Positions 25,449 through 33,244 are shown, counted from the stretch's first letter. The stretch is DNA of 35,379 nt from an uncultured Succinivibrionaceae bacterium (GCA_944389865.1 CALXNX010000023.1:1-35379); one strand, 5' to 3'. Notes: generated from the sequence alone by a model not told the origin. Numbers and translations: made by a program.

Positions 25449-26390
25449 ATGCGGATCTTGGTTACCGGCGGCAGCGGCAGTTTAGCCCGCGAAATTTATC
25501 AGCAGGCCATGGAGCAGGAGCTGGAGATCTACTCCTATGCGCGTACGGAACTGGACATTACCGATCCGCAGCAGCTGCAGGCGGTTTTTGCTGAGATAAA
25601 ACCTGAGGCGGTGATCAACTGCGCGGCCTATACCAATGTCGATAAGGCCGAAGCTGATCCCGAGGCCTGCATGGCGGTCAATACCCGCGGGGCTTTGAAT
25701 GCTGCCGAGCTGTGTGCCCGGTACAGGGCTTTTTTAGTCCAGGTCTCTACGGATTACGTCTTCGGCGATACTCCGGGGCCGCACGGCACGGCTGAAGATC
25801 CGGCCCCGGTTAACGTCTACGGCCGCTCAAAACTTTTAGCCGAGGAGGGCTGCCGCCGGCTGTGCAGAAGACTTTTAATCGTGCGTACCGGCACGCTGTT
25901 TGGGCGCAGCGGGCGCAATATCGTGCGCACGGTGGCTGACCTCTGCCGGCCCTACAGCAGGTTTTATATCAGTAAGCAGGAGGCGCGTGCCGCCGTTCCG
26001 CCGACCCTGCGCTTTATCAGCGACAATTTAATTCAGCCCACCCCGGCGGCGGCCTTGGCGCAGGCGCTTTTGACCATGCTCACCAGGATTTTGGAGGTTG
26101 AAGCGCAGGATCCGCACGCCGCGCTGGCCTTAATGGGGAGTTATCACTATACCGGGACGCCGGCGGTATCGAGCGCCGATTTTGCCCGCGCCATTATCGA
26201 TGCGGCCTTTGCCGCCGGGAGACTGACGCTGCGCCCTCCGGTGCAGAATATTTTAAATGCCGATTACGCCGCTGCCGCCTGCCGGCCGCGCGATCTGCGC
26301 CTCGATAACAGCAAAACTGCACGTGATTTTAATCTGCAGCCGCCCGATTGGCGGCCTGTGCTCCAGCAGATGTTCAAACGCGGGCAGTGA
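25449..26390 (+). CDS. RmlD-like NAD-dependent sugar reductase
   Basis: The 313-residue extended SDR resembles dTDP-4-dehydrorhamnose reductase (RmlD/RfbD), the last enzyme of dTDP-rhamnose synthesis. Seen: the cofactor loop VTGGSGSLA (residues 5-13, third Gly replaced by Ala), NCAAYTNVDKAE, VSTDYVFGD and NVYGRSKLLAEE with the YxxxK pair, then RTGTLFG. Ribosome binding sequence GGAGGAG precedes ATG 25449. It stands alone, without rmlA, rmlB or rmlC, between pepT and an outer-membrane-factor gene, so its substrate is uncertain. It could be a different sugar-nucleotide reductase. Confidence 0.78.
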   Translation: MRILVTGGSGSLAREIYQQAMEQELEIYSYARTELDITDPQQLQAVFAEIKPEAVINCAAYTNVDKAEADPEACMAVNTRGALNAAELCARYRAFLVQVSTDYVFGDTPGPHGTAEDPAPVNVYGRSKLLAEEGCRRLCRRLLIVRTGTLFGRSGRNIVRTVADLCRPYSRFYISKQEARAAVPPTLRFISDNLIQPTPAAALAQALLTMLTRILEVEAQDPHAALALMGSYHYTGTPAVSSADFARAIIDAAFAAGRLTLRPPVQNILNADYAAAACRPRDLRLDNSKTARDFNLQPPDWRPVLQQMFKRGQ

Positions 26391-26400
26391 GGAGTGTGAC

Positions 26401-27816
26401 ATGCACAGGCTTAAAGTTTTAACCGCTGCCCTCGCGGCTGTGTGGCTTTTAAACGGCTGCTCCATGATGCTCACCGATTACGAGCGTCCGGCGCTGCCGC
26501 AGACCTCATCCAGCTTTGCCCGGGCTGAGCGCTTTGCCGGGCAGCAGCTTGATGCGCGCTATTGGCAATTGTTTCATGACGACATCTTCGACCAATACGC
26601 CGAAAAAGCGCTGACTGCCAATTACGATCTCAATAACGCCTATTTAAATGTCCGAGCCGCTCTGGCACAGCTGGGTCTGACCAATACCAACTTAAACCCC
26701 ACGGCCAATGCAGGAGCGGATGCCAATGTCAGCCGTGAACTGCGGCACGGGCAGCGCAGTGAGAGCGCCGGCAGCAGTCTGAACCTGTCATACGAGCTCG
26801 ATCTCTTTGGGCGTTTGGCCGCGCAGCGCCGCTCGGCCGCAGAGAGCTTTCAGGCCTCAGGCTTTGACTACTGGGCCATGCGTTTGTCCGTGATCTCATC
26901 CTTAGGCAGCGCCTATTGGCAGTACGCCTACGCCAAAGAGGCTTTGGCCCTGGGCGAGGAGGAGCTGATGACCTCCCAGCGCCGTTTAAGTTTAATTGAA
27001 TCGATGTACCGCGCCGGCGCCGCCAACGGCCTTGAGTACGATACCGCTAAGGTCAATCATTTAACCGTGATGGATACGGTAGAGCAGCGCCGTCAGCAGC
27101 TGTATGCCGCGCAGACGGCTTTAAATCTGCTCCTGCAGCAGACGCCGGATGCGCCGGTACAGTGCTCAGCTCTCAGCGCTGCTGCCATCCCGGATTTTGC
27201 TTTAGCGCTCCCTGCTGAACTGTTAGCCCGCCGCCCGGATTTAATGGCCGCTGAAGCGCGGCTGCGCGCGGCCTTGGCCGATACCGATGAGGCGCGGCTT
27301 AATTTCTTCCCGCAGTTTACCTTGTCAGCAGGCCTCACCTCAGGCGATGGGGCGGCCATTGCCCGCTTCCTCTCTGACCCGGTCGGGAGTTTAGGCGCAG
27401 CTGTGACCTTCCCGTTCCTCAACTTCAATCAGCTGTCCTATCAGGAAGAAAGCGCCATGGTAGAGCGGGACAGAGCGCAGCTTAATTTCGTCAACACCTA
27501 TTTAACCGCGCTGCAGGAGACTGCAGATGCTGTTGACGCTGTCAATTACTACCGCCAGGCGGTGCAGACCATGGCCGAGCGCGAGCGCCTGGCGCGCCGG
27601 AACTATATGCGCTATGAAGCGCGCTATCGGCTGGGAGCGAGCACTTTGACCGAGCTTTTGGATGCTTCGGATACTCTGCGGGCTGCGTCGATCTCTTTGC
27701 TTTCAGCCAAGCGCGACAATTTAATCTATACGCTGCAGCTGATGACCGCTGTAGGCGGGGATACTAAGGTTGAAAGCGTAAATCAGCTGCTGAACAGTGC
27801 AGCGCAGCAGAGCTGA
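26401..27816 (+). CDS. Outer membrane factor lipoprotein (NodT/OprM-type, TolC family)
   Basis: From ATG 26401 (GAGGAG upstream) the protein has 471 residues. A signal peptide ends in the lipobox LLNGC with Cys20 as the predicted lipidation site. The body contains the two repeated TolC-type units: YWQLFHDD...YDLNNAYLNVRAALAQL and SLNLSYELDLFG, then LLARRPDLMAAEARLRAALAD and a second helical repeat ending in LTELLDA. This is the NodT-type arrangement for outer-membrane channels of RND or ABC exporters. Two genes (pepT, rmlD-like) separate it from macAB, but the shared strand and short gaps suggest it completes that exporter. Confidence 0.88.
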   Translation: MHRLKVLTAALAAVWLLNGCSMMLTDYERPALPQTSSSFARAERFAGQQLDARYWQLFHDDIFDQYAEKALTANYDLNNAYLNVRAALAQLGLTNTNLNPTANAGADANVSRELRHGQRSESAGSSLNLSYELDLFGRLAAQRRSAAESFQASGFDYWAMRLSVISSLGSAYWQYAYAKEALALGEEELMTSQRRLSLIESMYRAGAANGLEYDTAKVNHLTVMDTVEQRRQQLYAAQTALNLLLQQTPDAPVQCSALSAAAIPDFALALPAELLARRPDLMAAEARLRAALADTDEARLNFFPQFTLSAGLTSGDGAAIARFLSDPVGSLGAAVTFPFLNFNQLSYQEESAMVERDRAQLNFVNTYLTALQETADAVDAVNYYRQAVQTMAERERLARRNYMRYEARYRLGASTLTELLDASDTLRAASISLLSAKRDNLIYTLQLMTAVGGDTKVESVNQLLNSAAQQS

Positions 27817-27832
27817 GAGCATTTTGCAGACT

Positions 27833-27857
27833 GCGGCTTTTGTACCTAAAAAGCCGC
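27833..27857 (+). other. Hairpin before xthA
   Basis: GCGGCTTTT and AAAAGCCGC form a perfect nine-pair stem around a seven-base loop, 16 bases after the lipoprotein stop. The stem abuts the TACAAT element of xthA. There is no trailing T-run, though in the rightward direction the T's of the left arm and A's of the right arm are part of the stem. It could end the upstream operon or be a protective 3' structure. Confidence 0.45.
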
Positions 27858-27863
27858 TACAAT
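27858..27863 (+). promoter_or_regulatory. Candidate -10 element of xthA
   Basis: TACAAT in the context GCTACAAT lies 36 bases before the xthA ATG, directly after the hairpin at 27833-27857. No clear -35 can be named. Confidence 0.45.
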
Positions 27864-27899
27864 AGCAGGCACTCAGCATTTTGAAGGAAAACATATTTC

Positions 27900-28709
27900 A
27901 TGCAGATTAAGCTTGCCTCATGGAATGTCAACGGCATCCGCGCCGTCGCGCAGAAGCCGGATTGGCAGTGGTTTTTGACCAATGATTACGACGTGATCGG
28001 CCTGCAGGAAACCAAGGCCTCAGTCGATCAGCTCACTAAGGCCCATTTGGAGCGTCCGGGCTGCGAGGCCTATTTTGCCTCCTCGACGGTCAAAAAGGGC
28101 TACTCCGGCACCGCAGTGTTTACCCGGGTAAAGCCGCTCGCGGTCGAGCTGGAACTGCCGGATCCTGCCTATCAGGGAGAAGGGCGCATCGTACACCTGG
28201 AGTTTGAGCACTTTCATTTCTTTAACGGCTATTTCCCCAACGGCGGGGCGCAGCTGACCGATGAAAACGGCGCACCGCTGCCCGGACAGTTTAAGCGCGT
28301 GCCCTACAAGATGGGCTTTTTTGACTGCTTTTTTAACTACGTGCAGGAACTGCGGAAAGAAAAGCCCATCGTGGTGTGCGGCGACTTCAATATCGCCCAT
28401 CAGGAAATTGATTTGGCCCGCCCCAAGACCAACACTAAGAATACCGGCTTCCTGCCCGAGGAGCGCGCCTTTTTAGACAAGTTTACGGCGGCGGGGTATG
28501 TGGATACCTTCAGGCTGCTGCACCCGGGTGAGGGCGGGCATTATACCTGGTGGTCCTATAAGACCCGCGCCCGCGAGAAGAACGTAGGGTGGCGCATTGA
28601 CTACTTCTTTGTCTCCGAGGAACTGAAGCCTCACATCAAGGATGCGGTGATTGAAAATCAGATCTTCGGCTCTGATCACTGTCCCATCGGCCTGACTTTA
28701 GAATTTTAG
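27900..28709 (+). CDS. xthA: Exodeoxyribonuclease III
   Basis: The 269-residue AP endonuclease/3'-5' exonuclease acts in base-excision repair. Motifs of the EEP superfamily: SWNVNGIRA (Asn), GLQETKA (metal-binding Glu), VVCGDFNIAHQEID (catalytic Asp, Asn), the WWSYKTRAREKNVGWRIDYFF segment, and GSDHCPIG (catalytic Asp-His). Length equals E. coli XthA (268). AAGGA lies upstream of the ATG at 27900. It is followed by a strong terminator at 28747 and is a stand-alone unit. Confidence 0.96.
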   Translation: MQIKLASWNVNGIRAVAQKPDWQWFLTNDYDVIGLQETKASVDQLTKAHLERPGCEAYFASSTVKKGYSGTAVFTRVKPLAVELELPDPAYQGEGRIVHLEFEHFHFFNGYFPNGGAQLTDENGAPLPGQFKRVPYKMGFFDCFFNYVQELRKEKPIVVCGDFNIAHQEIDLARPKTNTKNTGFLPEERAFLDKFTAAGYVDTFRLLHPGEGGHYTWWSYKTRAREKNVGWRIDYFFVSEELKPHIKDAVIENQIFGSDHCPIGLTLEF

Positions 28710-28746
28710 CCTGCGCCTGCACTCTTTCAGGGCGCAGCGGGCCGTC

Positions 28747-28783
28747 TGCCCTGTTTTGATGCCCTAAAACAGGGCAAATTTTT
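28747..28783 (+). terminator. Intrinsic terminator after xthA
   Basis: TGCCCTGTTTT (28747-28757) pairs perfectly with AAAACAGGGCA (28766-28776), and AATTTTT follows. It isolates xthA from the DAHP synthase unit. The left arm could alternatively pair with CAGGGC at 28729-28734, a possible competing structure. Confidence 0.8.
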
Positions 28784-28810
28784 ACCTGAAAGCGGGCGCC
28801 GGGCCTAAAT

Positions 28811-28839
28811 TTGGCATCTGCAGCCGGCTTGATTATAAT
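28811..28839 (+). promoter_or_regulatory. Sigma-70 promoter of the leader peptide-DAHP synthase unit
   Basis: TTGGCA (28811-28816) and TATAAT (28834-28839) are separated by exactly 17 bases, a near-consensus sigma-70 promoter and the best in the window. Transcription should begin near 28846, leaving a leader of about 220 bases before the DAHP synthase gene. Confidence 0.75.
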
Positions 28840-28921
28840 GCGGCAAGGAGCCCTCAGGGCGTTTTTACCTCCATGGCAGCGGCAGCATGCTGCTGTTTTT
28901 GTTTTTAAAGGAAATAAAATC

Positions 28922-29044
28922 GTGAATAATTTAGATTTGCTTTTAGGATCCGGCATGCCGCGTGCATCAGGACAGAGCGCATTACCCCGCAGCTTTAATA
29001 TGAAGGCAGGCTATTTTTATTCTTGGTTTTATTTTAACTATTAA
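28922..29044 (+). CDS. Aromatic-rich leader peptide upstream of DAHP synthase
   Basis: From GTG 28922 (AAGGA nine bases upstream) a 40-codon frame runs to TAA at 29042-29044. An alternative ATG at 28955, with AGGA six bases before it, would give 29 residues. The last ten residues are YFYSWFYFNY: four Tyr, three Phe and one Trp. Leader peptides of aromatic operons, such as PheL and TrpL, carry runs of the regulating amino acid. This one ends 19 bases before the DAHP synthase start. There is no terminator hairpin between, so control would act on translation rather than by classical attenuation. The aromatic run and its place are seen; regulation is inference. Confidence 0.72.
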   Translation: MNNLDLLLGSGMPRASGQSALPRSFNMKAGYFYSWFYFNY

Positions 29045-29105
29045 TTTATAGGCGGTTTTTATTATGAATATGACTAACAGCAGAATCATTCCTCCGCCGC
29101 CTGCC
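29005..29105 (+). promoter_or_regulatory. Possible alternative RNA pairings around the DAHP synthase ribosome binding site
   Basis: The ribosome binding sequence AGGCGG (29050-29055) is complementary to CCGCCT (29097-29102) in the early coding region. GGCAGGC (29005-29011), in the leader ORF just before its aromatic codons, is complementary to GCCTGCC (29099-29105). The two pairings share bases 29099-29102 and exclude each other. A ribosome paused on the aromatic codons would cover 29005-29011 and could shift the balance. Which state favours translation cannot be decided by eye. Confidence 0.4.
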
Positions 29106-30179
29106 ATGGCGCGTCAGGGGATTGTAGATACCAATATCAGCGGGGTATATCAATTGCTTCCTCCGGTCGCGATTATTGAAAAATTCCCGAGCACGCCGTT
29201 CACCGACGATCTGGTGATGACTACGCGCTCGCGGCTGCATAATATTTTAAACGGCAGCGATGACAGACTGGCCGTGATTGTCGGCCCGTGTTCCATTCAT
29301 GATCCTAAGGCGGCTTTGGATTACTGCACGCGGCTTTTAGCTCTGCGTCAGCAGTATCAGGACACCTTAGAGGTGATCATGCGCGTCTACTTTGAAAAGC
29401 CGCGCACCACAGTAGGCTGGAAAGGCTTAATCAACGATCCGGATTTAAATAACAGCTACGACATCAATAACGGTCTGCGCATCGCCCGCCGACTGCTTTT
29501 GGAGATCAACTCCATGGGCATGCCGGCTGCCACCGAGTTTTTGGATTTAATTTCGCCGCAGTACATCGACGAGCTGATCTCCTGGGGCGCTATCGGCGCG
29601 CGTACCACCGAGTCGCAGGTGCACCGCGAGCTGGCCTCCGGCATGTCCTGCCCGATGGGCTTTAAGAACGCCACCGACGGCGGCGTTAAGATCGCCGTGG
29701 ACGCCTGTGTGGCCGCCAAGCACGAGCATACCTTCATGACCGTCACCAAGATGGGCCATGTGGCTATTGCTCACACCACCGGCAATGATGACTGTCACGT
29801 CATTCTGCGCGGCGGCAGGACGCCTAACTATAAGCACGCGGATGTGGAAGCTGCCTGCGAGCTGTTGGCCAAGAGTAATGAGCGCCAGAAGGTAATGATC
29901 GACTGCTCGCACTCCAACAGTCAGAAGCAGTTCAAAAAGCAGGTGGAGGTGGCGGAGGATGTGGCCGCTCAGGTAGCAGCCGGCGATGAGCGCATCTTCG
30001 GCGTGATGATCGAAAGCAATATTGTAGAAGGCCGCCAGGACTTAGGGGCAGACTGCAGTCAGCTGACCTACGGTCAGAGCATTACCGATGCCTGCATCGG
30101 CTTTGCCGATACCGAATACGTGCTGGCCAAATTGAGCGCCGCCGTAACCGCCCGCCGCGCCGGGTGCCAGCAGGCCTAA
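29064..30179 (+). CDS. 3-Deoxy-7-phosphoheptulonate (DAHP) synthase, class I AroF/G/H type
   Basis: The 371-residue enzyme condenses phosphoenolpyruvate and erythrose 4-phosphate, the first step of aromatic biosynthesis. Seen: GPCSIHDPKAA (metal-binding Cys in PCS), RVYFEKPRTTVGWKG (PEP and E4P binding), ATEFLD, GARTTESQVHRELASG, PMGFKNATDGG, DCSHSNSQKQ and ESNIVEGRQD. This is the AroG/AroF/AroH subfamily with an N-terminal extension for feedback inhibition. Which amino acid inhibits it cannot be told by eye. ATG 29064 follows AGGCGG by eight bases. The upstream leader peptide with Tyr, Phe and Trp codons suggests it responds to aromatic supply. serA follows 74 bases downstream. Confidence 0.93.
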   Translation: MNMTNSRIIPPPPAMARQGIVDTNISGVYQLLPPVAIIEKFPSTPFTDDLVMTTRSRLHNILNGSDDRLAVIVGPCSIHDPKAALDYCTRLLALRQQYQDTLEVIMRVYFEKPRTTVGWKGLINDPDLNNSYDINNGLRIARRLLLEINSMGMPAATEFLDLISPQYIDELISWGAIGARTTESQVHRELASGMSCPMGFKNATDGGVKIAVDACVAAKHEHTFMTVTKMGHVAIAHTTGNDDCHVILRGGRTPNYKHADVEAACELLAKSNERQKVMIDCSHSNSQKQFKKQVEVAEDVAAQVAAGDERIFGVMIESNIVEGRQDLGADCSQLTYGQSITDACIGFADTEYVLAKLSAAVTARRAGCQQA

Positions 30180-30198
30180 GCCTTAAATGATGATGGAA

Positions 30199-30240
30199 TA
30201 AGCACGAGCCCTCAGCCAGCACTGGGGGCTTGTGCGCTTA
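30199..30240 (+). other. Long hairpin just before the serA ribosome binding site
   Basis: TAAGC plus ACGAGCCC (30199-30211) pairs with GGGCTTGT plus GCTTA (30226-30233 and 30236-30240), with a two-base bulge and one G-U pair. It ends at the AAAGGAG of serA. No T-run follows, so it is probably an mRNA structure affecting serA translation or a processing site, not a terminator. Confidence 0.45.
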
Positions 30241-30253
30241 AAGGAGCATAAAA

Positions 30254-31486
30254 ATGCACGCATTGTCCCTGGAAAAAGACAAAATCAAGATCCTGCTCTT
30301 GGAGGGCGTAGATCCCAGCGCCGTGGAAACCCTGCAGCGCGCCGGCTATACCAATGTGGAATATCAGAAAAAAGCTCTGGACGGCGCTGAACTGCTGGAA
30401 AAGATCTCTCAAGTCCATTTTTTAGGCATCAGATCGCGTACCTTCTTAACGGCGGACGTCCTGGCGCATGCCAAAAAGCTGGTGGCGGTAGGGTGCTTCT
30501 GCATCGGCACCAATCAGGTGGATATTCAGGCGGCGGCCAAATTGGGCATTCCGGTGTTCAATGCTCCGTTCTCCAATACCCGCTCGGTAGCTGAGCTCGT
30601 CACCGGCGAATATCTGCAGCTGCTGCGCGACGTGCCGGCGCGCAATGCACTCCTGCATCGCGGCGGCTGGAAAAAGGCGGCGCACGGCTGTTTTGAGGCC
30701 CGCGGCAAGACCTTAGGCATCATCGGCTACGGCCACATCGGTACTCAGGTGGGTATTATTGCTGAAAGCCTGGGCCTGTCCGTCATTTACTACGATATTG
30801 AGCACAAGCTCTCCTTAGGCAACGCGCATCAGGTGGACAGCCTGCCTGAGCTCTTTGAAAAAGCCGACATCATCTCGCTGCATGTGCCGGAGACCGAGCT
30901 TACCAAGGGTATGATCAACGCGCAGGCTTTTGCACAGATGAAAAAGGGAGTGTTCTTCTTAAACGCCTCACGCGGCACCGTGGTTGATATCGATGCTTTA
31001 ACTGAGGCGCTGCAGTCAGGTCAGGTTGCCGGTGCGGCCGTGGACGTTTTCCCCAAGGAGCCGGCCGCCAACGGCGAGGAGTTCGTGTGCCCGCTGCGCC
31101 AGTTTGACAATGTGATCTTAACCCCGCACATCGGCGCTTCTACCGAGGAGGCCCAGCGCAATATCGGCATCGAGGTGGCGCAGAAGCTGGCGCTGTATTC
31201 GGACAACGGCTCGACCTTAACGGCGGTCAATTTCCCGGAAGTATCGCTGCCGCAGAAGCGCGAGGGCCTATCCCGCCTGCTGCACGTGCACGCCAATGTG
31301 CCGGGCATTATGCGGCAGATCAACGAGATCTTCGCGGCCGACAATATTAACGTGGCGGCGCAGTATCTGCAGACCTCAGCTGATATCGGCTACGTGGTGA
31401 TGGATATTCACTCCTCGGCCCCGGAGACCTTAGTGCCGCGCTTAAAGGAGATTAAGGGCACGCTTAAATGCCGCATCCTGTACTAA
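30254..31486 (+). CDS. serA: D-3-phosphoglycerate dehydrogenase
   Basis: The 410-residue enzyme oxidises 3-phosphoglycerate, the first step of serine synthesis. It is collinear with E. coli SerA (also 410). Seen: GCFCIGTNQVD and FNAPFSNTRSVAELV near the N-terminus, GIIGYGHIGTQ for NAD, the catalytic Arg in NASRGTVVD, Glu in DVFPKEP and His in LTPHIGAS, then a C-terminal ACT domain (about 335-410, with HVHANVPGIM) that gives serine feedback. AAAGGAG lies before ATG 30254. A strong hairpin precedes it. The 3' end overlaps the next ORF by 19 bases. Confidence 0.97.
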   Translation: MHALSLEKDKIKILLLEGVDPSAVETLQRAGYTNVEYQKKALDGAELLEKISQVHFLGIRSRTFLTADVLAHAKKLVAVGCFCIGTNQVDIQAAAKLGIPVFNAPFSNTRSVAELVTGEYLQLLRDVPARNALLHRGGWKKAAHGCFEARGKTLGIIGYGHIGTQVGIIAESLGLSVIYYDIEHKLSLGNAHQVDSLPELFEKADIISLHVPETELTKGMINAQAFAQMKKGVFFLNASRGTVVDIDALTEALQSGQVAGAAVDVFPKEPAANGEEFVCPLRQFDNVILTPHIGASTEEAQRNIGIEVAQKLALYSDNGSTLTAVNFPEVSLPQKREGLSRLLHVHANVPGIMRQINEIFAADNINVAAQYLQTSADIGYVVMDIHSSAPETLVPRLKEIKGTLKCRILY

Positions 31487-32457
31487 AGCGCCTGCAGCGG
31501 CGCTCTGCGGCCTTAAGTCTTTTTATGCTCGCTCTGCCGGCAGCGGCTGTGCCGGCGGAGTGGACCGTCTCGCCTTACGGGGCTTGGCGGCTGCAGCTCT
31601 CGCCGGATTTTGCGCAGGGGCAGGGTTCCCCGTCCCGCCTCCTGACGCTCTCTGAGGCTCTGTCGCATCATAAGCTTACCTTAAGGATGCGTCAGGGACT
31701 GACTGCGGACTACAGCATCTCCTGCGCCTGCCTCGAGCAGAGCAGCGTGCCGGTGCTGGAGCTGCGCGTGCCCTCCTTAGATATTGCGCTTAACGATCAA
31801 ATTCGCGGTACGGTCTTTGCCCGCTTCTTAGTGGACAGCCAGACCGAGTACTCCCTGCGCGGGGAGATCCAGCCGCCCGGGCGCATCGTCTTTGCCCCGG
31901 TGTCTAAAAGTCAGGAGCAGATCTTAGGCTCTCTGTGGCTGCAGATGCTCGAGGGCGGCAAGCTGCAGGCGGCCCTGCTGCAGGGAAAGAGCGCTAAGCC
32001 GCGTACTTATGATTTCAGCCTTGCAGGCTTTGCCGAGCCTGCTGCAGCCATCAGCGCAGACTGCGCTAAGCTCTTTGCCGCAGCCGGCAGTACTAATCCG
32101 TATCTGCCTGATTATTTAACCGCAGAGCCGGCCGAGGCAGCCCCTGAAGACTACAGCTTAAAGCCCAAGAGCGCTGACGGGCTGCAGCCGCGCCAGCCCA
32201 TGCCGGAGCCTGCTCCGGCAGCTGAGCCGCAGTCTGCGCCGCAGCCGGCGCCGGTGCTGGAATTTCGCCCCGGCGGAGGACCTGCCTCCATCGGTCCTGA
32301 CGGCCGCCCGTTGATGAGCGCGTCGCCCCAGAGCGCCGCTGCATCAGGAGAAAACGCCGATCGCGGGGACGCCTTAGGCGCCGCTCCGGCTCCGATGGCT
32401 ATCGGGGCGGATGGACAGCCCGCTCCGCTTCAGGCTCCAACGTCGGAGGGGCAGTGA
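31468..32457 (+). CDS. Secreted or periplasmic protein of unknown function
   Basis: I do not recognise this 329-residue protein. A likely signal peptide (RRSAALSLFMLALPAAAVPA, ending near residue 29) is followed by a globular region to about residue 210 with Cys pair SCAC and one more Cys near residue 197 (ADCAKLF). The rest (210-329) is low-complexity, rich in Pro, Ala, Gln and Gly and probably disordered. It starts inside serA with a 19-base overlap and overlaps the following hydrolase gene, so translation may be coupled to both. Composition matches its neighbours. Export is inferred from the signal peptide; no function is proposed. Confidence 0.65.
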   Translation: MPHPVLKRLQRRSAALSLFMLALPAAAVPAEWTVSPYGAWRLQLSPDFAQGQGSPSRLLTLSEALSHHKLTLRMRQGLTADYSISCACLEQSSVPVLELRVPSLDIALNDQIRGTVFARFLVDSQTEYSLRGEIQPPGRIVFAPVSKSQEQILGSLWLQMLEGGKLQAALLQGKSAKPRTYDFSLAGFAEPAAAISADCAKLFAAAGSTNPYLPDYLTAEPAEAAPEDYSLKPKSADGLQPRQPMPEPAPAAEPQSAPQPAPVLEFRPGGGPASIGPDGRPLMSASPQSAAASGENADRGDALGAAPAPMAIGADGQPAPLQAPTSEGQ

Positions 32458-32459
32458 GC

Positions 32460-33236
32460 ATGGAGCTGCAGCTGCGCGTGGAGAGCATGACGCTGTTAAG
32501 TCCGGTAGAGGTATTAGTCTATCTGCCGGATAATTATCTGCTCCTGCCTGATTTAAAGGTGGTCTACTGCCTGCATCCTGCCTGTGCTGACGGACGCATC
32601 TTTGCCCAGCGCCTTGGACTGCATGCCATTATGGCCAAAAAGCCCTTTGCAGCGGCGGCGCCGTCCCTGGGCAATCATTTTTATTTAGATCAGCCCTCCG
32701 GGCGCTATTTTGAATTTCTGCACACCGAGCTGCGCCCTCTGCTGCAGCATGTGCTGCAGATTAATTCTGATCCTGCGCACAATCTGCTGCTGGGCATTTC
32801 AATGGGGGCCTTCGGGGCGCTTAACTGGGCTTTAAACGGCCGCGACACCTTTGCCAAGGCAGCGCTGCTCTCGGGCTTTTATCGCTATAAACCCGAGGAG
32901 TACGCCGCAGGCTCCCGCCGCTCGCGCCTGCTGCGCAATTTGGTGATGCCCTTTTATGAGTCAAGTCAGCTGCGTTCTGACGGCAGCCTGCGCTTTGATG
33001 TCGAACAGGAGATTGAGGCGAGCGCGCGGCAGCATGATACTGCCTTCAGGCTGTATTACGGAGAGGCAGATAAGGCCATCGGACTGCAGAGTCAGGCGGT
33101 GTACGCCAAGCTGCGCGCCTGCGGCTTTACGGCCGACATCTTTGAGGTGCCGGGTGATCATGATGAAAACTGCTGGCAGCAGACGCTGCCGCAGGCCTTC
33201 GACTGGCTGCTTGCAGATAACGAACTTTGCAGCTGA
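32460..33236 (+). CDS. Alpha/beta-hydrolase, esterase D-like
   Basis: The protein of 258 residues from ATG 32460 (GTG 32454 is an alternative; GGAGG at 32445-32449 fits either) is an alpha/beta-hydrolase of the putative-esterase type. The nucleophile elbow is GISMGAFGA with Ser at about residue 114, an acid residue is likely in YYGEADKAIG, and the catalytic His is in PGDHDENCW near the C-terminus. VYCLHPACADGR resembles the LLHG oxyanion region, though the usual Gly is absent. No signal peptide is seen, so it is probably cytoplasmic. It overlaps or abuts the preceding unknown gene, suggesting cotranscription. Substrate unknown. Confidence 0.78.
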   Translation: MELQLRVESMTLLSPVEVLVYLPDNYLLLPDLKVVYCLHPACADGRIFAQRLGLHAIMAKKPFAAAAPSLGNHFYLDQPSGRYFEFLHTELRPLLQHVLQINSDPAHNLLLGISMGAFGALNWALNGRDTFAKAALLSGFYRYKPEEYAAGSRRSRLLRNLVMPFYESSQLRSDGSLRFDVEQEIEASARQHDTAFRLYYGEADKAIGLQSQAVYAKLRACGFTADIFEVPGDHDENCWQQTLPQAFDWLLADNELCS

Positions 33237-33244
33237 TAAAAGAA

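Noticed and set aside
26257..26400. N-terminal extension of the outer membrane factor
   Set aside because: It lies inside the RmlD-like gene; ATG 26401 begins a clear lipoprotein signal peptide.
28873..28907. Tiny ORF MAAAACCCFCF between the promoter and the leader peptide
   Set aside because: No ribosome binding site; the Cys/Phe run comes from a GCTGC repeat and a T-rich tract and may be chance.
28811..28921. Upstream extension of the leader ORF to TTG 28811
   Set aside because: That TTG is part of the -35 hexamer and lies before the expected transcription start.
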